From Allacma fusca (taxonomy: Eukaryota; Arthropoda; Collembola; Symphypleona; Sminthuridae), in assembly GCA_947179485.1 (NCBI GenBank), contig OX359250.1, forward strand, positions 14,490,539-14,554,538: a stretch of DNA of 64,000 nt, written 5' to 3'. The number at the start of each line of letters is the position of its first letter. Position 1 is the first letter of the stretch. A program made the translations under genes and the position numbers. The notes beneath the pieces are model-generated. The model was not told the DNA's origin, did not search any database, and saw only the letters and a program-made list of their open reading frames with translations. Shown in pieces: positions 49,886 through 64,000 of this stretch.

Positions 49886-50704
49886 TTGCTCTTTCCATTC
49901 CTACTGATGAGTCCCATTGAAATCACTATAGAAGAAGCCATTTCTGTTGTAAAAAATGTTAAAAAAAAGTGTCTCAAATTTTGTTACAACTTCGTATTTT
50001 TTCTTATGTGCTTACCAACTCAACCCTCGCAGGCTCAGTCGCCAAAATGTTCACTAAATTCTTACGACAGGGATAGTTGCTTAACAAATTTAAATCCGCA
50101 ATAGTTACACCTTTGTTCAAAACATCTAGTAGTAGATGCGACGTCTTAAATTATCGAACTATTTCCAGTCTAACTTACAAGGGTACGATATTTGAGAAAA
50201 TAATTCAGCGACATATCCTCTCTCAAATAGGTGGAATAATAGTTGACAACCAGCAGGGATTTCGAAGAGGAAGATTCTATGACACATCAGTACAGATAGT
50301 AACTCAAGATATTTTTAATAAAATTGACGTAGCCAAAGGCCACACAGTTGCTGCGTTCATTGACTACAGAAAGGCTTTTGATGTAGTGAAACATTTAATA
50401 CTGCTACAAAATTTAATCTTTGACTTTAATTTATATCGTGATTTATTGAGATTGTTTAATTGTTCTGTCGCTACCGAATGAAACGTTGTGTAAGATGAAA
50501 ATAGGCAAAGACATATCACAGCCATTTAAATTGTTTTGCGGGTGCGTCAGGGAACAGTACTTGGTTCGTGTAAATTTATGACATTGAAGTAACTATTTCC
50601 ACAAATCTATCTGCAGTATTTATTAGATGTTGTCCGTCATTGTAATTATTATGGATTCAATTTTATATATGACTAGCCAACTGAAACTAAATAAATAAAT
50701 AAAT
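49886..50704 (+). mobile_element. broken non-LTR retrotransposon (LINE) fragment
   Basis: Remains of a LINE reverse transcriptase. The start SPIEITIEEAISVVKNVK is typical of the region just before the polymerase domain. After a frame change comes AIVTPLFKT, NYRTISSL, IFEKIIQRHILSQ, QQGFRRGRFYDT and the first catalytic block FIDYRKAFD, then VRQGTVLG in another frame. The YADD block and the rest of the polymerase are absent, so the copy is internally deleted as well as 5'-truncated. The 3' end is a (TAAA)n-like tail at 50686-50704, which Jockey- and CR1-type elements often have. The clade is not certain. Surrounding coding potential is lost, so the copy is inactive. Confidence 0.85.
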
Positions 50705-51862
50705 CTTTCACGTTACAGCAGAATCATTTACCTACTCCAGAGAGAAAATCTTCGAATAAAAAGATACACCCCCGAAGCGTCCGAGGGGTATCTTAAATGT
50801 TTACTCTAATAATTTTCGAACAAATTGTGCGATGAAGCGAAATGGTGTGGCAAGAGGGCACAAATTATTCAATAAACTTGTGTCCACATGGTATGAAACT
50901 TGAAAAATTCCAGGATTGAAATATCCCAGAGATACATATAAGAGTAATTGCAATGTATATTTCGTAAACTAACGACGGATAAGAAACTAGTATCACACAT
51001 AATAGTAACTATCACTGCACAATTTCAATACTTCAAAACGATTAATCCGCAATGACAAGAAACGAGATGCTAATTAAGGCACGCTTATACCTGATTTGTT
51101 CTTACGTTTTAGTTCCCAAATAAACTGAAACCTTCCATTGTGGCGACGTTACAAGTTACAATATGCAATTTGTAAGAATAAAAAACACAAAAGTTAGCAC
51201 AATGTAGAAACAGCTAGTCCCTACTATTTATTTCAAAAATCAAATTTAGAACACATGACCAGCATGGGTCAATCAATACCAAAGTAAATAGGTAACTGAA
51301 CCAGAATTTAGCCAATTTGTTTTGAGCCAAAAAGCGTACCCACCAGAAATTTTTGCATCTAGAACTCTATTTCTGCCGAAGTTTAAACCAAACGACTAAA
51401 AACGCTTTCAATCATGATTCCCGTCAGCCATTTCTTGAACTAGTTTTCTAGCTTTTGCAAAGTACGTAATAAAATTATGTTTCACTTAGCTTATAAATCT
51501 TGAGCATGTTCAGTGCCGAGTCGCAGTGACTGAAAGAAATCATGAGCTGAAATAATTTTGATCTAGAATTTTCCAATTTTTTAGTTAACTGGATTCGGAT
51601 AGATACAGCCTCCTTATACAAGTAAACAAAGATAAGGGACTAAAATATCATTAAATCAACAATTAATTTGGAACTTTCTCAAAATTGCCAATTCAAAAAA
51701 ACATAGTTCTTTCATTTACGTAATACATGGATAAATCCAATCTGCAAAGGATTACGGGAGCACATAAGATGAATGTGGTAGCGGATAGGCTGATGATGAA
51801 GTTGTTACAAATGAAAACGCACTTCTTATTCATACTTCTCAGGCACTGGATCGCAAATACCA
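50705..51862. other. intergenic DNA
   Basis: About 1.2 kb of AT-rich sequence between the LINE fragment and the 3' end of CHORDC1. I see no gene or clear repeat. It includes the CHORDC1 3' untranslated region on the minus strand. Confidence 0.5.
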
Positions 51863-53148
51863 TTACAAGTCGTCCAGGTCAACAGGTTCAACTCCTGTTA
51901 TCTTAACTGCATTCAAATTTAAAGCTTTGATGGCTTCTAACTTTTCTGGAGAAATTTCAAGCGTACTCCAGTGAAATGGTTCGGTTTTTTTCATGGTGAT
52001 TTCGATTTTGTTGGGTGTCATTGTTACGGAACTACAATCGACGTCCACAATCTATTAAAATGACGGTCAAGTCCAAAACAAAAATTAAGTCCAGTGAAAA
52101 TTCAGTATTACTGATAATGAATGATAATAACTAATACTTACCCCTGCTAATAACCAACTACTCCTGTAGAATCCTCCTTCTTCTGGGAAAAATATATCCA
52201 CTTGTAGTCTTACTGGGTTCAGACTGATTTTAGATTTGGAAGGATCGCACTTCTTTCCATAAATTGTCACAATAACATTGCTTCCTGTTTGCACCCAGTC
52301 ATTTCGACATTTAAGGATTCTATTTCCAGAACTATCGTTTCTTTCTTCAGCAACTTTTTTCCACATATGGTTTCCGGTCGTACACCCTTTCTGATTTTGG
52401 AAGACTTCGAATTCTGTGGTTTTCTTTTTGCAGCAGGACCAGTATTTGTAACCTTCGTGGAAAATTGGAACACCAGGGTGATGTACGCATTCTGTTAGAT
52501 TGGACTCTGGCCCTGAGTACGTCTATAAAGCAAAACTCTTCAAAATACTTTACCGTTTACAAAATGTAAAACGTCTGTATTAAATCGCTGTTTACCACTT
52601 GACAGCCGTTGTTTTGACACTTGTCTCCTACTTTTACATCTTCATTGTCTGTATTATTACTACCAGTAGACTGAGCAACACTGTACGTTAATTTCTTTAA
52701 ACTTTCAGCTACAATTGGGTTTAACGCTTTCTACAAGAAAAAACAAATTATTAAATTATTAGAATAAATTACCACAAATTAAGTGTAAACAAACACACAT
52801 GGAAATTATACACCACGCCTCACTCCAAATACCTACCATTTCCGAATTCTCGTCCGGTCTCCTCATGGATCTGACAATTGGAGGACGAACTTCTACGATA
52901 TCTGGGACATCCACGGTCTCGGGCTTTCTCTCCGGTTCGGGACGTTTTTCATTTGAGTGGAATCCTTGAGTACATCCTTTGATATTCATAAACTCTGTGA
53001 AATCAATGCTTTTTTTCTTGCAACAGCTCCAGCCCTTGTAAGCATCATGGAAAAATGGTTCTCCAGGATGGTGAGTACAGGAAGTGCTGGTGTTCTCTTC
53101 CGGGTCAAACTTCTGCTGACATCCAAGGTTGTAACACTGGAGAGCCAT
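51863..53148 (-). CDS. CHORDC1: CHORD and CS domain protein, Hsp90 co-chaperone (CHORDC1/morgana)
   Basis: Four coding exons on the minus strand: 52837-53148, 52596-52730, 52142-52522 and 51863-52051, all phase 0, 338 residues (human 332). CHORD1 spans about residues 5-64 with CYNLGC, CTHHPGEPFFHDAYKGWSCC and GCTQGFH. CHORD2 spans about 140-211, with CQNNGCQV split by an intron from CVHHPGVPIFHEGYKYWSCC and GCTTGNHMW. Both keep the Cys/His pattern that binds two zinc ions. A CS domain follows (about 219-310), including CRNDWVQTG, VTMTPNKIEITMKK and EPFHWSTLE. Family members bind Hsp90 and act in centrosome duplication and stress responses. The ATG at 53148 starts the conserved MALQCYN. An acceptor (TTTCTCCAG) sits just upstream, so a 5' untranslated exon further up is likely. 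NDUFB2 lies divergently 1.7 kb away. Confidence 0.96.
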
Positions 53149-53930
53149 TGATATTTGTCCTGGAGAAACAGAGATGCAAAGAGACATCACAATACAATTC
53201 AGCCGGCTGAACACACGTTCCCATTCTTTTTTCTACGTCCTTGGTCATTCCTAAGTCTGCCGATGAGAGTGGAGATATCCCATCGCCCATCACTCTCTCT
53301 TAAATATACAACAATTTAATATGGAAGCTCAATCGGCTAAATCCTTCCAGAAATTACTCTTTGGAGCTGGAACCATTACTCATTTCCCAGAACTCCAACA
53401 AACTCATTCTGCAACAATTAATATTATCCCTGCACAAACAATAAATGTCCATACTTTCGTACATTCTTAAATCCTCCCAAAAATAATTCCTAAAAAAATA
53501 TATATAATGCTTTTATCTATAGTATAAACAACTACAAATAATTAATAAACAAGGCGGCATTTAGGTTACAAATTAAAACTCTGGAGCGAGGTCTTAATTC
53601 CTCGAATCGTCCCACTTACACAGAGCTTAAGCGACCGTTGTCTTCAAATTAGGGAAAAATTCTGTATTCCACAAAAACTGCCAAAAACGATTGAGAATTT
53701 GTTCAACACTTGATCAAAATTACAAATAAGTTTTTCAAGAGCACAGTGTCCTGCTTTCGACTGACAAAGAGCCCTAAGATTCCTAATGTTTCCTGCGTAG
53801 GATATCCCAACGTGGGATAACTTGGACTACTTCAAGTAGCACGATAATAATACTCTCATGTTCACTTACTACGTTCGTGCTTACGGAATCACTAGTAAGT
53901 AGGCCCGCTCCGCGGTGTCAGCCCATCTGA

Positions 53931-54181
53931 ATAAAATAAATAACATGAAATAAATAACAAGAAATAAATAACATGAAATAAATAACATGAAATAAATAAC
54001 AAGAAATAAATAACAAGAAATAAATAACATGAAATAAATAACAAGAAATAAATAACAAGAAATAAATAACAAGAAATAAATAACAAGAAATAAATAACAA
54101 GAAATAAATAACAAGAAATAAATAACAAGAAATAAATAACAAGAAATAAATAACAAGAGATAAATAACATGAAATAAATAA
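53931..54181. repeat. 14-bp minisatellite
   Basis: About 18 tandem copies of a 14-bp unit, AAATAAATAACAAG, with a common variant ending CATG. No stop codon occurs in any minus-strand frame, so long but meaningless open frames appear there. The left edge abuts a GC-rich piece (GCCCGCTCCGCGGTGTCAGC, near 53902) that could be the end of an older inserted repeat. Confidence 0.95.
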
Positions 54182-54493
54182 CGAATGTTTAGGGGCGAAG
54201 TGAAATGGCCAGTAAAACCTTCGATTTAAAAAAAACTCTGCATTGTGCATGCATGTAAATATATAATATAAAAAAATATAACATAAAAAATAACCTTAAA
54301 AAAACAAGAGAAGCTAAAACGTTTAATACTAAAAGCTTAATAACGATTTGACATGAACTGTTGTTCTTGTCATCACAGCCCCTGAATTTTTAAGAACATT
54401 TTTAGGCTATGTGTTTCGTAGCCCCTGAGATTGTAACCGTATTATTCTTGAATTTATTAAAGTGGGATTATCCATTAAATCCAACATTAATAT

Positions 54494-54718
54494 TTGTATA
54501 GAGTTACGGAGGGTAGACCCAGAAGTCCACTTCTTGGAGGATCGAGGGAGCATGCTAAACATAACCCCCGTTATGGCACACTCGGCATGAATAGGGCGCC
54601 AAGGACGACACCATCTACAGGCCAGAAGCAAGGACGTCTACCCAATGTTTATCAACAAGAACGATTCCGGGCCGGAACGCAAGAGCGAGGGCCTATGACC
54701 AGAGGCAGGGAAAGTTGA
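54494..54718 (+). other. unassigned GC-rich open frame
   Basis: A 74-codon frame rich in Arg, Gly, Pro and Thr (for example GRPRSPLLGGSREHAKH and ERGPMTRGRES). It is GC-richer than its surroundings. I recognise no domain. The minus strand is also open. It could be part of an old repeat, an upstream exon or chance. Not accepted as a gene. Confidence 0.2.
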
Positions 54719-54890
54719 CTCACGTGATACACTTCTAGGATATTTGTAAATATTTTTAAAATTAAATGGGATAGTTTGAGCATTCCGCAGGATTTACAGT
54801 AGACTACGGTGGGATTGGGAGACAAACAGGAGTTGAGGAGAGGAAATATCCAGAAGTAAAAACTAGTTGATTCTAGTTAATTTTTGGATC

Positions 54891-55486
54891 ATGTTTGCAT
54901 CCAAAATTTTACCTTTGACCTTAGTGGCCAAGACTGGGCTCCGAAGAGGGTTCAAGAATTTCTCCACTTCAGTTGTGAGGAATGAAGAACACGGCGAGTA
55001 AGTGTTTCCTTTCCGTTGAAAGATTTCCCAATTTGTATTAAATGTATTTTTGAATTGAAGTTTATTTGAATTGGAATTTCCACGTTCTTTCACTGTCACA
55101 GCTGGAGATATATTGCTACGGCGGGGGGAGAGTATTTTATTGATTTAAGATTTGAGGGAAGCTAAATATTAATTAATTTTGTAGATGGACGTACCGGGGG
55201 AAACAAAGGGCTCCGAAATTTAACCTGAATTTCGCTACTTGCTGTGGAGTATTTGCGTGGTGGTGGGTTTCGTGGCATGTCTTCAGTGACTATGGACATG
55301 TTGTTGTGAGTTGGAAATTAATTGTATATGGTCATAGTGCCGCTTGAGAGCAATGTGGTCGAATTGAGGAGTATTGATTTGGGATGATATGCTTTTAAAA
55401 TTTAGGGTCATTTCGACTTTGTGGATGCAAAAACCTGGACGGATGAAGAGCTAGGAATCCCCCCAGATGATGCGGAAGACCCATAG
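54891..55486 (+). CDS. NDUFB2: NADH dehydrogenase (complex I) beta subcomplex subunit 2
   Basis: Three exons: 54891-54997, 55185-55305 and 55406-55486, 102 residues (human precursor 105). NDUFB2 (subunit AGGG) is a small accessory subunit in the membrane arm of mitochondrial complex I. Residues 1-32 form a basic mitochondrial leader (KTGLRRGFKNFSTSVVRN). A single hydrophobic, tryptophan-rich segment follows (GVFAWWWVSWHVFSDYGH). The C-terminus carries the family signature GHFDFVDAKTWTDEELGIPP followed by DDAEDP. Both introns match frame (phase 2, then phase 0). The ATG at 54891 is the only one that gives the leader. Confidence 0.95.
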
Positions 55487-57086
55487 GAAATTACAAACGT
55501 GGCAGATATATTATATTGTGTTTGGAGGACTGGTCAGCAAGTCAATAGAAACCTGGTACTTTGATAAAAATAAGAATGGTACTAAATATGTAAAAATTGG
55601 AGTTAGTAAAATTTGATTAAGTTTTAGCGTCAATATATGTGATGTGTTATGTTTGTTAAAATGATTTCCATTTGGCATTTTAATTCACCAGGTTGTCGTT
55701 ATTTGTAGATTCGAGATACATTTTTAGGAATTCCAGGACTATTATTTACTTGTATCCAGCACTGAAATCAGTCTTGCTCGTGGAGACACAACTAATTTCT
55801 TTATGGATATTGACGCTGTAAGTGTACTTAAAAGTGGTATTGAGGACGGAACTAATTTTGTACCATATCGTATGCTTTAGTTGCTCCTACCAGACTGTGA
55901 CGGGTACATGAAAATTACGTGTTGTTGGCATAAACGCATTCGCATTGTGGTAACGGTAATACATTTTAGGGGTAAGAAAAATATAAACAAGAGCTGTTTT
56001 TATTTTAGGAGCATTTAGCAATTACAGTGAGTGTCATCTAACTGAGTACCCACCAGATTGATGCAGTCATGCTTTAGTATGGACGTCATTAAGACATACC
56101 AATGTTTTTGTTTCTTAGTTCTATCCCCGTTTATTTCATCCCGTTTTATTTCGTAGATTGGAACAATCTGGGTGCGGAACATTCCTTTTTCTTTCGTTAA
56201 GTGGAAAGTAAATAAAACAAATATCTTTGTACCTTCTCATATAGTTATAGTAGGAGGTGACACGCTGCATACAAATAACTCAACTGCTTACAAGCACAAG
56301 TAAGAGAACATTTGCGTACAAGTCTCCGAATTATTGTTTTTATGGAGTCCACGCTTCACCATCAGGTCATGCTCATATGGATGAAACATTTTAGTGCATA
56401 ATATCATATAATGATATTTAACTCGCAATAATTGCCATGTGAAGACGATGATTTATGAAAACCAGCTTTTATTACCAAATACGGTATGGACTTGCCTGTT
56501 TCGTATTTAATTTGACACAGGCACGCCCGGATATTCTATTAGAGTATAAGTCAATAAAGTCACAGAACAACATACGTGAGAATTAGTTTTTACATTATTT
56601 ATGACAAGCCAGAAAATAAGAGAAAGTTTTGCAATTGCCGTTGAATTTTAACTAAAACATAGGTAAATCCTACACGAGTAATCAGATTCTATCGAAATTA
56701 CTTACAGTTCATACCAGGTAAGGTTATCGTCGGGTTCGTTTCATACTACATTTGTGTAAAAATCACGCATACAAAATTACAGTAAGTTTGAAAAATGATT
56801 GATTCACCAATGTAATCTTTCAGTTGATGGTAGAGTAATTTAAATTTAAAACAGTATCGCTTGCACACAAAAATTGGGTTACCACAAAATCAAAAACTTC
56901 AAATGCATCATCATATGACATAGTGAATCATAGGACTATAATGTAACTCCTTACCCCTACCAAAAGAATCAGTGTATATGAATAGAATCGAAGTGATCAG
57001 TAGTGGTCGGTTACTAGATCTCGACAGCAGCAGCCTCCTACTGTTCTATAAACTGTGTTCGTTGCTTGTACTATGTTCGCGAAATT
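55487..57086. other. 3'-to-3' intergenic region
   Basis: About 1.6 kb between the 3' ends of NDUFB2 and SPT16. No gene recognised. AT-rich, with no long repeats. Confidence 0.5.
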
Positions 57087-61977
<4,891 letters not shown>

Positions 61978-63627
61978 GTCAACGGATCCGAAGGCTGAGA
62001 TGCCCGACAATTGAAGAGTCCTAAAAACACTTTTCAGACAATTTCCTCCCAACTTTTAGCAAGAAGCCCAAACTAACCCCTCCAATGACCCTGTCACTCA
62101 CTTCCCTACGCCCTGACAATTATAATTACCAGAAATATTCCGGAATTTCGAACTCATTTAGCCTGCCGATGGGTTATGGCGGTGCTTTCGTTCCTTACTG
62201 ACTTCTTTGTATTTTTCTGCTCGTTGCGTTCTTCTTTCCCCACAAAATATAAGCAAAGGACTGAGGTTCCACATGTAAGTAAACGTCCGATATATAGCAC
62301 TCGCAGTCACTCACAGACTCACTCACACTCACTCATACCGAATATACAGCTTCTTGAAATGCATGCGTTCCTCTCCTATATGTCAAAAACCCTTTCAAGC
62401 AATCCCTATGATTTACATATAGCGTACATACGCCTTCAACACAGCTATAGTCCCTCGCCGCTCATCGCCGGGAAGAGTCGAAACCTCTCTATGGTTCAAT
62501 AAATCCTTCCATAATACTAAAAGGAGCTCGAAGGTGCCATTGAAACAAGGTATCAAGCCCTATACTGCTATACTTCCAATGCAGCAGCATATACAACAAC
62601 AAGAAGCTCTATAAAGGAGTTTCCCTATACACGTCTATGACACGTGTGTACATATGTGTGTATGTATGTAGGAACGAAGTGACAGCGACACACACACACA
62701 GGAGCGAAAGGGACGAGCCAGGAACGAGGGGTCGGTTGAACCGTTGAACGTTTATTTGGCATCGGCTGTCGGTGTGTCGGTCGTGTCGGTCCTTTCTTGT
62801 TTTTAAGTTACCGCCAACCCAAAACACATGCTATCCTATAATTGATTTGGGGACTAATATATAAAAACCCCGCAGGATTTTAGTCCTCAATTCACATGGG
62901 ATTTTATTTTCAAGTGAATATTTTAAGTGATTTAAAATTTAATAATTAAAGTATTTAATTAGGCTAAATATTATAAATTTTGGAATAAAGTTTGAATTTT
63001 AATTATTATAGAGGTGCGACAGTGGGACAGTGAAGGACTGGCGGTGAGGATCAGATCGGGAAGTTTTGAGATTTAGAGGACACTTATTGAGTGAGTAAGT
63101 ACTTATTCGAACTTTAAGGATTTTAAAATTGCTGATTGACAAGGGATGATTTTTAGATATTTACGATTATTTTGAGTATTGTTGTTGGTAGGGAAGGTAG
63201 GAGATGGGCTTTGTGGAGGAAGGGTAATTTGTTGTTGAGTGTGAATTATTTCTGATTTGTGTGGGTATTATGGATTTAGGTTTGTAGTTTTGTTGTTAGT
63301 TCATGTTATGTTTTTTTTTTGGAAATTTAGAGGGGAGTCTATATTTTTTCTTGTTGAGTTGTTGAAGTTTGAGATGTTGTAATTTCATTGATTAGGGAGG
63401 GATTTTGATGGTAATTTTGGAAATGTTTTTGTGGGAGGGGATGATTACTTGAAGTTTTGGAATGAATTGGAGCTTTATAAGAAATGAACTTCGGTGGTTG
63501 TTTTTAGTTTAGGGAGATATGTGGGGTTTTTGGGGTAGGGAGGAGGGACCTTTTATTGTTGGATTAATGCCATTGGAATGATTCAGGTGTAGATAAATAC
63601 CGCTGGGAGTGGAAGGGAAGGGAGAAG
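61978..63627. promoter_or_regulatory. divergent SPT16/mL38 intergenic region
   Basis: About 1.65 kb between two start codons that point away from each other, so it must carry both promoters and 5' untranslated regions. TATATAAAA at 62858-62866 on the plus strand is a candidate TATA box for mL38. The G/T-rich stretch 63000-63600 looks like 5' untranslated or intronic sequence of that gene. A short TATG/TGTG run lies near 62645-62680. No transcription start is proven. Confidence 0.4.
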
Positions 63628-64000
63628 ATGGCGCAGACTTTGGGAAAGCTATGCCGAAATGCCCGGCAGTTTATCGAAAGCCCGGGTTTACGCTACCGGT
63701 ATAAGCAGCATTCCAAAGGAAAGGAATCGAGATATGCACAGTCCTTGGCTCAAAAATTGGAAGGTTAGTTTTGGTTACAGTACAATGACTATGTAGATGG
63801 AGTTGAAGGTTTGTAAGTTTTGGAGAATTGAAAGGGAAGGGATGATGAATGTTGAATGTTGTTTAGAATGGAATGCCCAAGATCAGAGTTTACATTACAA
63901 GGTGGATATCGGCTTCGCTCCCCCGACTGTGGATAGAAAAGTACAGTTGACTGAACGGTTGGAGTGTCGAAAGAAGGTTAAGAGTGACATTAATATGCAG
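63628..64000 (+). CDS. MRPL38: mitochondrial ribosomal protein mL38, partial at window end
   Basis: Exon 1 is 63628-63763 and exon 2 starts at 63867 and runs to or past the window end (phase 1 join). The 90 visible residues begin MAQTLGKLCRNARQFIESPG, a basic N-terminus compatible with mitochondrial import, and contain HYKVDIGFAPPTVDRKVQLT followed by ERLECRKKVKSD. This aligns with the human mL38 segment around [20 protein letters not shown]. mL38 is a large-subunit protein with a PEBP-like fold further downstream, outside the window. The call rests on this one block, so it is probable, not certain. The gene lies head-to-head with SPT16. Confidence 0.7.

Larger units (their letters stand above)
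53149..54890. other. divergent intergenic region between CHORDC1 and NDUFB2
   Basis: About 1.7 kb holding the 5' region of both genes, the 14-bp minisatellite at 53931-54181, and a GC-richer open frame at 54494-54718 of unknown meaning. A likely untranslated exon of CHORDC1 ends near 53220. Confidence 0.5.

Noticed and set aside
53881-54250. Three long minus-strand frames with a periodic hydrophobic peptide
   Set aside because: Produced by the 14-bp minisatellite, whose unit has no stop in any minus-strand frame.

Overview
This is nuclear DNA from an animal, almost certainly an arthropod. It is AT-rich, its genes are split by GT-AG introns, and it carries long gene-poor stretches full of (GA)n/(CT)n, (AC)n and TATG-type microsatellites. 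The arthropod call rests on an insect-type gustatory-receptor gene and on two four-membrane-pass proteins resembling the arthropod septate-junction protein Snakeskin. The secreted mini CRAL-TRIO protein would suit a springtail or crustacean, but the species cannot be fixed from sequence alone.

Left part (1-22 kb). A complete five-exon gene for a secreted CRAL-TRIO protein (815-2077) is followed by repeat-rich DNA with a direct repeat, a fold-back block and a long hairpin. Next come two tail-to-tail paralogues encoding MARVEL/Snakeskin-like four-pass proteins (8667-9359 on +, 10761-12494 on -), then about 7 kb without a recognisable gene, then a four-exon gustatory-receptor gene (19719-21937).

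Middle (22-37 kb). I recognise no protein gene here. It is rich in dinucleotide repeats. A possible first exon of the next gene sits at 32440, which would make the last 4.7 kb an intron.

Right part (37-64 kb). This is mostly a housekeeping block: Cdh1/Fizzy-related, the APC/C activator (37173-42319, +); a processed pseudogene of proteasome subunit PSMD6/RPN7 joined closely to a broken LINE (49070-50704); CHORDC1, an Hsp90 co-chaperone (51863-53148, -); complex I subunit NDUFB2 (54891-55486, +); FACT subunit SPT16 with 17 exons (57087-61977, -); and, head-to-head with SPT16, the start of mitochondrial ribosomal protein mL38 (63628 to the window end, +).

The housekeeping genes serve separate processes (cell cycle, chaperoning, respiration, chromatin transcription, mitochondrial translation) and do not form a pathway. 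I found no CRISPR array, rRNA, tRNA or recognisable LTR or viral element. The most unusual items are the mini secreted CRAL-TRIO gene, the divergent receptor with an extra C-terminal tail, the intron-matched convergent paralogue pair, several unclassified dispersed repeats and hairpins, and the proteasome-pseudogene/LINE junction.
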